Positions 17,589 to 28,700 of a stretch of 64,000 nt of DNA are shown here, one piece after another. Below the pieces are notes generated by a model, which was not told where the DNA came from, ran no database searches, and saw only the letters and a list, made by a program, of their open reading frames with translations. The position numbers and the translations under genes were made by a program. The stretch is from positions 1 through 64,000 of the forward strand of contig JACGXE010000019.1 of the NCBI GenBank assembly GCA_014138095.1, written 5' to 3'. The first letter of the stretch is position 1; the number at the start of each line of letters is the position of its first letter. Source of the stretch: Ochrobactrum sp. RH2CCR150 (GTDB lineage Bacteria > Pseudomonadota > Alphaproteobacteria > Rhizobiales > Rhizobiaceae).

Positions 17589-18698
17589 TCAGTATTTGAT
17601 CTGACCGTTCGTAGGACCCCAGAAATCTTTCCAGTCATATGCGGGAACCGCATCCAGATACTTGGCCTTGAAATCGGCCGCATCTTTTTGGGTGATGAGG
17701 ATCGTCGGTCCGTAGAACTCGCGATGTTCCTTTGGCTCCTCCGAAGGCTTGAAGGTTCCAATCGCGGCATGATAGGCGAGCGCAGCGCTGATGCCGCCGC
17801 CCCAATGGGGGTTGGTAAATACCGTAGCGAGAAGCTGGCCTTCCATCACCATTTGCACGGCTTCTGGATTGCCGTCATAGGCCACGATCGGCATATTCTC
17901 GATGCCTTCAGCGCGCAGGGCTTCAATAACGCCGTAAGCGATATTGTCAGCTGCGCAATGCACACCCTTGATCTTGTCTCCGTATCGCGTAAGAAAGGAA
18001 GACATCAATGCCGCACCCTTCTGGGTATCCCAGTCGGCAGGCTGTGCATCGAGCAATTCGATGTTCGGGAAATCTTTCAGGGCATTTTTTAAGCCGTTAA
18101 GGCGTTCAACAGCCGGATTATTGGCCGCGATACCCCCAAGATGCACAACGCCGCCCTCGCCGCCCATGGCTTCGAAAAGGATGCGCGCGGTTTCCTCGGC
18201 CGGTTTCTCATCGGACCACGTCATATGGGAGACGTAGTTATCGCCGAAGTCCCAGGGATGCAGATCGTCGGTTTTGTTCCATATCGTGGAAATAAAACCG
18301 CCAGCGGCCTGGACTGCTTCAACCACGGGACGCGCATTGGGGCTATCATTGGGATCGCAGGCTATCGCGCAATTACCATTGCTCTTGGCGAGAAACGCCT
18401 TGATGTCTGCCAGCGACTTTTCAGTCGAGCCCTCATTGATCAAACTGACTAGCGCCGTTTTTGGCCTTCCAAGCGATTCCACGAAGGCTTCGCCGCCCGA
18501 AACGACCGAATTCCAATATGCTGATGCGCGGTCGCGATAGCTCCAGGCCACCGCCGGATCGCTCAATGCCGCCAGCGCCGCACCACGTCCAAAAACTTCC
18601 GGCATGGCGACAGCCCCCAGTCCGGCCGCGGCGGCGAAAAGAAAATTGCGACGGTTAAGCGTCTCACGCTCAATAAAGCCTTTTATGAAGCTTGACAT
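17589..18698 (-). CDS. Sugar ABC transporter substrate-binding protein with Tat-type signal
   Basis: 369 residues of the periplasmic-binding-protein type 1 (ribose/galactose-binding) family; VAYDGNPEAVQMVMEGQLLATV and CAADNIAYGVIEAL are typical of that fold. The N-terminus NRRNFLFAAAAGLG followed by a mild hydrophobic stretch resembles a twin-arginine signal rather than the usual Sec signal, implying export in folded form. It is the first gene of the operon that also encodes the importer and three dehydrogenases, and lies opposite the TetR gene with operator site C between them. The ligand is not deducible. Confidence 0.85.
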   Translation of the reverse strand: MSSFIKGFIERETLNRRNFLFAAAAGLGAVAMPEVFGRGAALAALSDPAVAWSYRDRASAYWNSVVSGGEAFVESLGRPKTALVSLINEGSTEKSLADIKAFLAKSNGNCAIACDPNDSPNARPVVEAVQAAGGFISTIWNKTDDLHPWDFGDNYVSHMTWSDEKPAEETARILFEAMGGEGGVVHLGGIAANNPAVERLNGLKNALKDFPNIELLDAQPADWDTQKGAALMSSFLTRYGDKIKGVHCAADNIAYGVIEALRAEGIENMPIVAYDGNPEAVQMVMEGQLLATVFTNPHWGGGISAALAYHAAIGTFKPSEEPKEHREFYGPTILITQKDAADFKAKYLDAVPAYDWKDFWGPTNGQIKY

Positions 18699-18801
18699 AT
18701 ATTCCTCCCGAATCCCGTCTGAAAGCGTATCCCGGGCTGCGGCGGACTCGACATTGGCGAGTTCACTCGTCCGCTATCCGTGATAGGCGTCACTCCAATA
18801 A

Positions 18802-18817
18802 CGCACTAACTGGTTAC
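18802..18817. promoter_or_regulatory. TetR-type operator, site C
   Basis: CGCACTAACTGGTTAC, related to sites A and B (the ACTAACT-n-GTTA core is shared with site B). It is the centre of a longer imperfect palindrome, 18798-18827, with arms AATAACGCA... and ...TGCATTATT. It lies between the binding-protein gene and the TetR gene, so it may give both operon control and autoregulation. Confidence 0.6.
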
Positions 18818-18949
18818 TGCATTATTGCACTTCTCGTCAAGTGGTTTACAATGAACTTGCGCGTGTCGTGTTATCGGTTCGATTTTGACGACACGCGATT
18901 CGTACGTGTATGAGTAGATCGCACACACTAACCCAGCGGAGGACAGGCC

Positions 18950-19615
18950 TTGAGCGTGACAAGCGAGCAGCAAGAAAAATCAGGCCCAAAACCACGTATC
19001 CGCGATGCCGAGGCTACAAAGCTGCGCATTCTGGAAGCTGCAAAAAAAGAATTTGCAAAGAACGGTTTGGGCGGCGCCCGCGTGGACGATATTGCTGAAA
19101 AGGCCAAATCCAACAAGCGGATGATTTATCACTACTACGGAAGCAAGGAAGATCTCTTCCGCATTGTGTTGGAGAACGTTTATCTCGAAATTCGCGCTGC
19201 GGAGCAAAAACTAAATCTCAAGGACCTGGATCCAAAAGCCGCGCTCGAAAGGCTCGTGCGCTTTACGTGGGAGTATTATCTCAAGAACCCCGAATTCCTC
19301 ACGCTCGTAAACAGCGAAAATCTGCATAGAGCCAAGCATCTCAAGAAATCCGAAATCGTTCGGGCTTCCAGTCGCAAACTTGTCAGTATGGTCGCGGAAC
19401 TATTGGAGCGAGGAGTAAGGGACGGTGTTTTTCGTGAAGGCATCGACCCTGTACAACTGAATATTACGATTGCCGCGGTTAGCTATTACTATCTGACGAA
19501 CCGGTTTACAGGCTCAATAATTTTTGAGCGCGATTTAATGGCAAAATCTGCTCTTGAGGATCGGATCCTATTCAACGTAGAAACAATTATGCTTCTTGTC
19601 TGCAATAAATTTTAG
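18950..19615 (+). CDS. TetR/AcrR family transcriptional regulator
   Basis: 221 residues. An N-terminal TetR DNA-binding domain spans about residues 22-72 (LRILEAAKKEFAKNGLGG, then VDDIAEKAKSNKRMIYHYYG with the recognition helix). The C-terminal ligand domain resembles the RutR-type group (FTWEYYLKNPEFLTLVNSEN). The start is a TTG at 18950, seven bases after GGAGG; no better ATG exists. It is divergent from the sugar-importer operon. Palindromes between this pair and at two other divergent promoters in the first 19 kb suggest it represses the whole cluster, with an inducer derived from the imported substrate (inference). Confidence 0.87.
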   Translation: MSVTSEQQEKSGPKPRIRDAEATKLRILEAAKKEFAKNGLGGARVDDIAEKAKSNKRMIYHYYGSKEDLFRIVLENVYLEIRAAEQKLNLKDLDPKAALERLVRFTWEYYLKNPEFLTLVNSENLHRAKHLKKSEIVRASSRKLVSMVAELLERGVRDGVFREGIDPVQLNITIAAVSYYYLTNRFTGSIIFERDLMAKSALEDRILFNVETIMLLVCNKF

Positions 19616-20213
19616 CATATTTATTCTTAACATTATATTTCATTTATATTTTTAAAATTTCATAATCGAATGAATATTAAATAGCGATGGTCCGATTATT
19701 TCAACGCATCAGAAGGATTACTCGAACCCGACCGATTTTTTGCCAGCCTTTAAGTCGAGAAATATTTACGTGTCGCTCGGTGCATTCTCTGGGTTAAATT
19801 TTTAGCCATTAGTCTACAACGAAGTGTTCTATGCTGACTCCGCGGTTAGCCGATGTGCGGCTTGTCAGTCAAGAATCTGGGCCAAACTTCTCAACCACAA
19901 CAATCGAGTTCCCTAAACGCCTTGAAGGGATATGAACCCGCGACCTGAGCCTTTGGTCTTTCAAAGCTATCGATAGAGTTGCGCAATGTGCTGAAAGCAC
20001 TCCTCAGTCCGAAGCAGCCCCCGAGAATTGCAGACATTGCAATAAAGTCTGAAGCAATAATCACCACGTCATTCCGCAAAGTTGGCCAGTTAGTATCGCC
20101 CACGCCCTGTTCACAACATCAATCAGAATAATTTTCTCCTGCTTGCTTTTGCAATCGATATTGCGGACGTTATTACCGGAATCCCATCCGGGAGAACTCT
20201 TGGGAGGAAAGAC
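19616..20213. other. Intergenic region without recognised gene
   Basis: About 600 bases between the TetR and gamma-glutamyltransferase genes. The first ~80 bases are very AT-rich. Around 19925-19945 a short stretch resembles the reverse of a tRNA T-arm, but no cloverleaf can be completed. No credible ORF is visible. The promoter of the gamma-glutamyltransferase gene must lie in the last part, but no clear -35/-10 pair stands out. Confidence 0.5.
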
Positions 20214-21953
20214 ATGCAGCATAACACACTGAAATCGCTTTCCCTTGCCGCTGTCATTGCCGTTGCGTGCCATCTGCCTCCGGCTTACGCGGCATCACCA
20301 GCGCCGGCAGAAGGCCAGAATGGCATGGTGGTTACAGCCCAGCATCTTGCCTCGCAGGTCGGTATCGATGTGCTGAAGAACGGCGGCAACGCCGTCGATG
20401 CGGCGGTTGCAGTCGGCTACGCGCTGGCGGTTGTCTATCCAACGGCCGGTAATCTCGGCGGGGGTGGCTTCATGACGATCCGCTTCAAGGACGGCAAGAG
20501 CACCTTTCTCGATTTTCGAGAGCGCGCGCCGCTCGCCGCCACCAAGACCATGTATCTGGACAAGGATGGCAAGCCGGTCGATGGCGCCAGCACTGAAACC
20601 TATCTGGCCATCGGTGTACCAGGTACGGTAGCTGGCCTCGAGGAAGCACGCGAAAAATATGGCACCCGCAAGCGCGAGGAGTTGATCGACCCGGCACTGA
20701 AACTCGCCAAAAACGGCTTCACACTTGAACTGGGCGATATTCTCTCCTTTGCCGACGGTAATGAAAGACTGGCGAAAGACCCGGCAGCGGCGAGAATCTT
20801 CTTGAAAGACGGAAAACCGCTTCCCCTGGGTGAAAAGCTTGTCCAGCCGGATTTGGCAAAGTCGCTTTCGGCCATTTCGGAAAAAGGTCCAGCAGCCTTC
20901 TATCAGGGCGATATCGCCGATCTGATCGTCAAGTCGAGCAAGGAAAATGGCGGCATTCTCGCCAAGGCCGATTTCGAGCAATACAAGGTTCGAGAGCTGG
21001 AACCGGTCAAGTGCAGCTATCGCGGCTACCACATCGTCTCATCGCCACCGCCCTCTTCGGGCGGGCTGATCATCTGCGAAATCCTGAATGTGCTGGAGGG
21101 CTATCCGATTTCTTATCTCGGCTATGGCTCGGCGGAAACCACGCGTTTGATGGTGGAAGCGATGCGGCATGCCTATGTGGATCGCAACACGGCGTTGGGC
21201 GACCCTGATTTCGTCGATAATCCAATCGAGAAGCTCACCAGCAAGGCCTATGCCGCAGAAATCCGCAGTCGTATCGACCCTTATCGCGCCGGTGTCAGCG
21301 AAGCGCTGAAACCAGCCGAGTTCAAGGAGTCCAACGAAACCACGCACTATTCCATCGTGGACAAGGACGGCAATGCTGTCGCCGTGACCTATACGCTGAA
21401 TGGATCGTTCGGCACGGCCAAGGTGGCCGAGGGCACCGGCATTCTTCTCAACAACGAGATGGACGACTTCACCATCAAGCCGGGCGTGGCCAATCTTTAT
21501 GGCCTCATACAAGGCGAAGCCAATGCGATCGAACCGCGCAAGTCGCCGCTGTCCTCGATGAGCCCAACCATCGTATCGAAGGATGGCAAGCCGTTCATGG
21601 TTATCGGCAGTCCCGGCGGTTCGCGCATTATCACGATCACGCTCGAGGCAATCATGAATGTCATCGATCACGGTATGGACATTCAGGAGGCGATTGACGC
21701 CCCGCGCATCCACCACCAGTGGCTGCCCGACCGGGTCTATATGGAAGCGAACGCGCTTTCGCCGGATACAATCCGGCTACTGACGGGTATGGGCTATACG
21801 GTTGGAGAAGACGCTGACTGGCCGGTCTGGGGTGAGGCAGCTGGCATTCTTGTCGGTGGTAAGGATATGGCGGCCATCGAAAAAGGCGGCGATAATCGCT
21901 ATTATGGCGCAATCGACAGTCGAGCCGTCGCTGGCGCAGCAACGGGATATTAG
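20214..21953 (+). CDS. ggt: Gamma-glutamyltransferase (periplasmic glutathione hydrolase)
   Basis: 579 residues, the usual length of bacterial GGT precursors. A Sec signal peptide is evident (MQHNTLKSLSLAAVIAVACH, cleavage probably after AYA). The core motifs GGNAVDAAVAV and GNLGGGGFM are present. The maturation site is NETTHYS: Thr376 is the expected nucleophile freed by self-cleavage into large and small subunits. The C-terminal SPGGSRIITITLEAIMN is also typical. The enzyme cleaves the gamma-glutamyl bond of glutathione in the periplasm. GGGAGGA precedes the ATG. It appears monocistronic and unrelated to the TetR cluster. Confidence 0.93.
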   Translation: MQHNTLKSLSLAAVIAVACHLPPAYAASPAPAEGQNGMVVTAQHLASQVGIDVLKNGGNAVDAAVAVGYALAVVYPTAGNLGGGGFMTIRFKDGKSTFLDFRERAPLAATKTMYLDKDGKPVDGASTETYLAIGVPGTVAGLEEAREKYGTRKREELIDPALKLAKNGFTLELGDILSFADGNERLAKDPAAARIFLKDGKPLPLGEKLVQPDLAKSLSAISEKGPAAFYQGDIADLIVKSSKENGGILAKADFEQYKVRELEPVKCSYRGYHIVSSPPPSSGGLIICEILNVLEGYPISYLGYGSAETTRLMVEAMRHAYVDRNTALGDPDFVDNPIEKLTSKAYAAEIRSRIDPYRAGVSEALKPAEFKESNETTHYSIVDKDGNAVAVTYTLNGSFGTAKVAEGTGILLNNEMDDFTIKPGVANLYGLIQGEANAIEPRKSPLSSMSPTIVSKDGKPFMVIGSPGGSRIITITLEAIMNVIDHGMDIQEAIDAPRIHHQWLPDRVYMEANALSPDTIRLLTGMGYTVGEDADWPVWGEAAGILVGGKDMAAIEKGGDNRYYGAIDSRAVAGAATGY

Positions 21954-22158
21954 AGCACAAAAGTCGTCGGCTGCCTTGATTGCCAGTGAAAGTCATCGAA
22001 TTCTAACGACGAGAATGAGGCCGACTGCGGACCATCCGGTCTTGGAAGTCAGCCAAGATATAGCTGCCATAGAGCGCGGAACTCTCCATGACTGCTATCG
22101 ACATCAATTGTTGCAGTTTATGGGGCTACGTCTTTGCTTGAAACCTGCCGTTCCTCTT

Positions 22159-22725
22159 TCAGAGGACGGACGTTTCCGGGTCTAGCTGATCGCGAGAAAT
22201 ATAGACGTCGTTGAACAGTTTCGGTCCCTTCAGTCCGTAAAGATTGAGCGGATTGCGGCTGGCGACAATGCGGATTGCGGCGTCGGCCTCTCAGCAGGTC
22301 AGATCGCCATCTCGATGTCTGGATGTATACACGCGACGTCGGCGATAGCCGGCATAAGCAGGTGTGTAGCGAGGAACGGTGAAAGCGTCACCCGCAAATA
22401 CTATGACGCTTCCATCTTCTCCGCGTACCCGAAGAATTCCTCGCTCCCAGTCGTCAGGCTGCACCCCATCCCTCAGCATTTTTAGAGTGCTGGGCCGCCT
22501 AATCTTTACAATCATGATTGCTCTTGAGTGAGCAAGCCGCGCGCAGATTGATTCAAATTCGCTGCCTCTATCCCAAAAACCTTGGGTAACAAGGATCGTC
22601 GCGACCCGGTTTCTGGTTATCTGGAAGTCTCTAGAGATGTCTTCCTTCCGGAGCGTCAATGTTGGCAGACGAACAAAGATTTCACCGGCGTCGCCTGGCC
22701 AATTTGGTTCTCCGGTAACTTGCAA
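22159..22725 (-). pseudogene. Interrupted coding sequence of unknown function
   Basis: A 144-codon frame (22725-22291, TTG start) ends at a TGA and the same frame stays open for another 44 codons to a TGA at 22159-22161. The downstream part (ending IVASRNPLNLYGLKGPKLF and a short tail) has codon use with high third-position GC like true genes nearby. The frame also remains open upstream of 22725 without a good start codon. I read it as a decayed gene with one in-frame stop; I do not recognise the family. Selenocysteine at the TGA is conceivable but nothing supports it. Confidence 0.4.
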
Positions 22726-22769
22726 TCGTTGGTAGACGCATTTACTTTCTTCCGCAACGTCACGACAGC

Positions 22770-25700
22770 TTGAGTAGGCGATCCTTGCCGGACAAACTGT
22801 CGATGAAACGGAACGCCGGTTCGAGGTGGCGGCTTCGACGGCAGAGGGGGCTGTTACTGGTGTCTACTATTCATCATCCAATTGGTCGACATAGAGCGAT
22901 GCTGTTGCGGCAAACGACCGCGATAAGTGCCGGAGACATATCGACCGTCGAGAAAACATCGTTCGATCCAATGCTGGGTCATCCGACGGGAGTTGCTGCG
23001 ACATATTCCCTTTCGGCCGATGGGAGAACGGCGGGCAACGTATTCTTCGCCTCGCATTTAAGTCCACTGCGTCGCTCTTTGGTGGCAATCGGACTATTCG
23101 TCGGCATCGCCTCGCCTGCTACGGCCCAGGTGGTTTGTTCCCCCGTGCCAGGCACCGCCTGCGGCGCGAAGGGCGGTGCCGGAGGTCCTGATCGTGCATC
23201 GGCTGGCGGCGAAGGCAACGGGCAGGGCGGAGGGGCGCAGGACATTTCGCAAGGGCGCATACCTGTCGATGGTCTGCCGGCAATCGACGGCAAAGGCGGC
23301 GATGGCGCCACTGGTTTTGATATAGACGGCAGCATCGGCGGTGCCGGCGGTGCCGGCGGTGATCTGGGCACGCTGATCGGCACTGCTGTGACCGGAGGAG
23401 CGGGTGCAGATGGCTCGCCGCACGGCCATATCCCCGGCGGCGGCGGCGGTGGCGGAGCAGGCGCACTTACCTCAGCCCTCAATTTTTCCACTACCGACGG
23501 CAACAGTTACACGGGCGGTGCGGGCGGCAAAGGCGGTGCGCCAGAAGATGGCAGTGGAGGAAGCGGTGGCGGTGGAGGTGGCGCAGGCCTGATCCTGGGG
23601 GGAGGTGGCAACCAGCATCTGACGGTAACCGGCGGGTCACCCATCACAGGCGGCGCAGGCGGCAATGGCGGTGAATTTCTTGGTGGGAACACCACCTGGG
23701 GAGGTGGCGGTGGCGGTGGCGGTGACGGTGTGCTGGTGCTTGGCGGGAATGCCGCAGTTAGCATCGACGCCGGTGGCATTGTTGTCGGCGGCACAGGTGG
23801 CGCGGGTGGTTATGGCGGCTTCGTTGAGGGCGAAGACGGTGATTCAGGCGCCGGCATCCGGGCCATGGGTATCGGTCTTAACGTAGACAACCATGGCACG
23901 ATCCGAGGTGGTAACGGCACTGGCGGCGGCGCAGCGGGCGTCGGCATCATCACGCAGGGCACAGCCAACATCACCAACTACGGCACGCTTTCCGGCGGCA
24001 CGGACACAAACGGCCGGGCATCTTCGGTGCTGTTCAACGGGACGAACAACACGCTTAACTTGCAATCCGGATCGACGGTAATTGGCGTCGTCGAGGTAGG
24101 TGCCGGCGCATCCGCGACGATCGCGCCATCTGGCACAACCACCATCGACGGCGCAAAGCTGGATGGCAGCGGCGCGCTACTCATCATTGATCTGACTTCT
24201 GCGTCGCTCGACATGGGGTCGAGCATCGCGGGTACAGGAGATGTCTCGAGTTCCGGTGCCGAGATGTTGACGCTGCATGGCGTTGACCTCACGGGCTCGC
24301 TGGATTTCGGCAATTCGGGCGGCGTGGTTACCTCCGGAGGCGCCATCCGCACCAGTGGTCTGCAACGTTATGCTGGCCCCGTACAGGTCGGCGCCGACAC
24401 GACATTCTCGAGCATCGGCGGTTCCATCACATTCGACCAATCGATCAATGGCACCCATGCGCTCGAAGTGGATGCGTCGACGGGCAATGTCTACTTTGGT
24501 AATACGCTCGGTGGAGTTCAGGCGTTGAGCTCGGTGACTGTGAACTCGAACACGCTTTCAATCGGTGGCGTAAGTGCCGGGTTGCTCGATCTCGATGTGT
24601 CAACCGGCATCACACAGTCCGGTGCCTTCTCGATCTCCGGCGCCAGCATCTTCCAGACCAATGGCGATCTCACGCTCACCAATGTGGGCAACACCTTTGG
24701 CGGCGCTCTGCATATCCAGGCCGCCAATGTCACCGTTGCCACATCGGGCGACCTGAATGTCTCTTCGCTGTCGGCCGCCCCTGGCGGTGACATTACGCTG
24801 ACAAGCGGCGGCGTACTAACCTTGCCCACGAGCGGCCTCTCGACGCTCGGCACGATCACACTCAAGGGTATATTCGCGTCCGGCAACTTGTCCGCGCAAT
24901 CCATCGATCTGGACGGGACAGGCGCGCTCATCGTTGACGGCGCGGTCATGGCGACCAATGGCCTCACGCTGCACGCCACCGGAAATGTCAGCCAGACGGC
25001 GGGGGGGATCACTGCCAATACCATAAGCGTCGATGCAGGAAGCAACGACGTTCTCCTTAACCAAGCCGGTAACGCGATCGATACGGTCGAGGACGTGTCC
25101 GCGCGCGCTTTGAGTATCGCGAACAGCACGGCGCTGACATTCGCGGGCATCGTCCATGTGGATACGCTTAATCTTAACGTGGCGAGCGCATCCATTACGG
25201 GATCGATAACGGCGGATGCGGTCGCGAACCTGCCCGGCGGCACGACGCTGACGGTGGGTAACGGCGGAGCAGTCGGCACGCTTCAGGCTGACGTCGTCGA
25301 TCATGGTACGTTGGCATTCGACCGCAGCGATGCAGTGAGCTTTGCCGGCGCTCTGGGCGGCGATGGCGCTCTCGTGCAGCGCGGAAGCGGCAGCCTGGTG
25401 TTCGACGGCGATGGTTCGGCCTTTCAGGGTCAGACGCGCGTTGAGGCTGGCGAACTCGTGGTCGGCAGCACCGCGGGAAGCGGCGCCAAGCTGGCGGGCA
25501 ACATCACTGTTGCCGATGGCGCAACTCTTGGCGGGCATGGTTCAGTCGGCAATACCACGGTACTGGCCGGCGGAACGCTGGCGCCGGGGGCCTCGATGGG
25601 GACGCTGACAGTCGATGGCAATCTTACGATGGCCCAAGGCACGGCGCTGGATTTCGAGTTCGGCGCGCCCGGTTTGAACTTCGCTACGCCGGGCCAGAGC

Positions 25701-28700
25701 GACCATGTTGTTGTGACAGGCAACCTGTCGATTGGCCGTTCCACGCTCAACGTCAATAATCTCGGCAGCATGGGGCCTGGTCTTTATAATCTGTTCACTT
25801 GGGGGGGGGCACTGGACATCGCCGGGGGCGGTTTTACACCTCCACCCGGCACGTCACTGCAGATACTGACCGTCGACAAGCAGATCAATCTAATCGACAC
25901 GCAAGGTCTGACGCTCAACCTATGGAATGCCAATGGTTTGGCTGGCCCTGGCCAGATGGGCGGCGGCAGTGGCGTCTGGTCTCTATTTTCCCGTAGTTGG
26001 TCCGATACGACCGGGCAGTATGTCGGTCCAATGTCGCCGCAGCCGGGATTTGCGATCTTCGCCGGTGTGGCGGGAACAGTCACGGTAGATGACAGTTTTG
26101 GCACCGTTGGCGTCACTGGTATGCAGTTCGCGAGTGACGGTTACCATCTTACCGGCGACGCGATCGATCTGGTCGGACAGAACGGCGGCACGCCGGTGCT
26201 GCGTGTCGATAACGGCGCTACCGCGATCATCGACAATGTTCTGAACGGGAACAGCGCTTTCAACAAGACCGACGGTGGCAGGCTGGTGCTAACCGGCGCT
26301 AATCTTTACACGGGTGGCACGATCCTCAGCGGCGGGGAGCTTTCGGTGTCTTCTGACGCCAATCTGGGTGCTGCCTCCGGAGCGCTGGATTTTGAAGGCG
26401 GCGTGCTGCAGGTCACCGGCAATAACTATCATTCGACCGCCCGCCAGATCATGTGGGGCAATGTGGGTGGTGGCTTCGACATTGCTGCGGCCGACAATAC
26501 TTTCACGGTCAGTCAGTCCCTGACCGGTCCGGGAGGACTGATCAAGCTTGGCGCGGGTATTTTGAACCTGTCCGGCGTCAACGGCTATACGGGAGGAACG
26601 ACGGTTAGCGAGGGTACAATTTCGACGGCGACGACAGGTGCATTGGGCAGCGGACCTGTGGTGATCGCGGCAAACAGCGGAAGTTCCGCGAGTATAGTCT
26701 TCACAGATTCGGCCGATGCCAGCTCGCTGTCGTTCGACGTTACCGGAACGAATAGCCGTCTGTATTTCTACGACGACAGCACGGCAGGCAATGCGACGAT
26801 TGCCAACCGGAGTGGCAAGACGCGGTTTTATGATAACAGCACGGCTGGCAATGCCAGCCTGATCAACGAAGACGCTAATAGTGCCTTCGACTTTTCCGCC
26901 ACTTCAGGCCCCGCTGGCGATCACAAGGTCAGCGCTGGCTCCCTGTCTGGCGATGGTATCTTTGCGCTGGGCAGCAATGAACTGACTGTTGGGGGCAATG
27001 GTCTTTCCACGACAGTCAGCGGTGCTATTAAGGACGGAGGAGATGAAGGCGGTACCGGCGCTAGTCTCGTCAAGACCGGCACGGGCATGCTGACTCTGAC
27101 GGGCGATAACAGCTACACGGGCGGCACGACTGTTACCACCGGTACTTTGCAGATCGGCGATGGCGGCGCGAGCGGCAGCATTACGGGCGACATAAAGATC
27201 GCTTCGGCGGGTACTTTCGCCTTCAATCGCAGCGACGATTATGCATTCACGGGTGCTTTGTCCGGCGATGGTCATTTTACCAAGGCTGGAGCGGGTATCC
27301 TTGCCTATGACGGGAACGGCTCGAACTTTGCGGGAATGACGGAGTTCGTTGCCGGTAGCCTTATCGTCGGTTCGGATGCTGCTCATGCCGATGCCGTGCT
27401 CGGCGGCTCTGTCAATGTCGGCTCTGGCGGCACACTCGGTGGTCATGGCACCATCGGTTCAGGGGCAGGCTCCGTCTTGACCATCGGTTCGGGGGCGACG
27501 ATTGCACCGGGCAATTCCATCGGCACACTCACCGTCAACGGCAATTATGTGCAGGTCGCAGGTTCCACGTATCTGGCCGAGATCACGCCCGGTGGATCAT
27601 CGGACCGGATCGCCGTAACCGGCACCGCCACCATCTCTGGTGGCACGGTCTTTGCGGCAAAGGCACCCGGTGGTTATAGGCCGGGAACTCAATACACTAT
27701 TCTGTCCGCTGATGGTGGCGTGAGCGGTACCTATGCCATACTCGATCAGAATGCTCCCTTCGTCGATCTGGCTCTCACCTATGATGCCAACAACATCGTT
27801 CTCGACGTTGTACGTAACGATGTATCCTTCCCGACCGTCGGACAGACCCCGAACCAAAAAGCCACTGCCGCCGGACTGGAAAGCCTCGGCGAAGACAGCC
27901 TGCTCTATAATGTCATTGCAGGCACTTCGGATGAAGCGACGGCGCGGGCGGACTTTGATTCTCTGTCCGGTGAGATCCATGCCAGCATTAAGTCGGCCCT
28001 GATCGATGACAGCCATTTTGTCCGCGATGCGGTCAATACCCGCGTTCGTTCCGCCTTTGGTGATGCGACGGGTGCCGGTATGCCGGTCGTCGGCTATGGG
28101 CCGGATGGTGTGCAGGCAACGTCTGCCGACAGCATTGGCCTGGTCGGCTGGGGTTATGCCTTCGGATCATGGGGTTCCTTCGACGACGACGGCAATGCGG
28201 CTTCTATGGATACCGCAACCGGCGGATTTCTCACTGGCATCGACGGTGAGATCGCGCAGAATGTCCGTCTCGGTCTTCTTGCCGGATATAGTCGGACAAC
28301 TTTCGATATCCACGACCGCGCTTCATCCGGTAACAGTGATAATTATCATCTAGGCCTTTATGGCAGCGGCAAGTGGGATGCGCTGCGCCTTACTGGCGGT
28401 ATTGCCTATACGTGGCATGATATCGAGACAAGCCGCTCGGTAGCTATTCCGGGCTTTGTCGACAGCCTGGATGGCGATTATACCGCCGGAACCCTCCAAG
28501 TCTTTGGCGAGGCAGGCTACAGGATCGATGGGCCCCATGTTTCGTTCGAACCTTTCGCTAATCTGGCCTATGTCCGCCTTCATACGGATAGCTTCACGGA
28601 ACATGGCGGGGCGGCGGCGTTCCATGTTGAAGGCGAAATCGCGGATACGACCTTCGCGACGCTAGGGGTGCATCTGTCATCGACTTTTGAGCTTGGCGGG

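Noticed and set aside
19920..19950. Sequence resembling a reversed tRNA T-arm (GGGATATGAACCCGCGACC)
   Set aside because: The T stem pairs over only three bases and no acceptor, D or anticodon arm could be built around it; chance or a very old remnant.
22291..22293. TGA as selenocysteine codon
   Set aside because: No selenoprotein family is recognised and no SECIS-like hairpin was identified after the codon; an inactivating stop is simpler.
23100..27450. Many long ORFs on the opposite strand of the autotransporter gene
   Set aside because: They are mirror frames of the Gly-rich and repeat coding sequence (Pro/Ala-rich products), without start signals.
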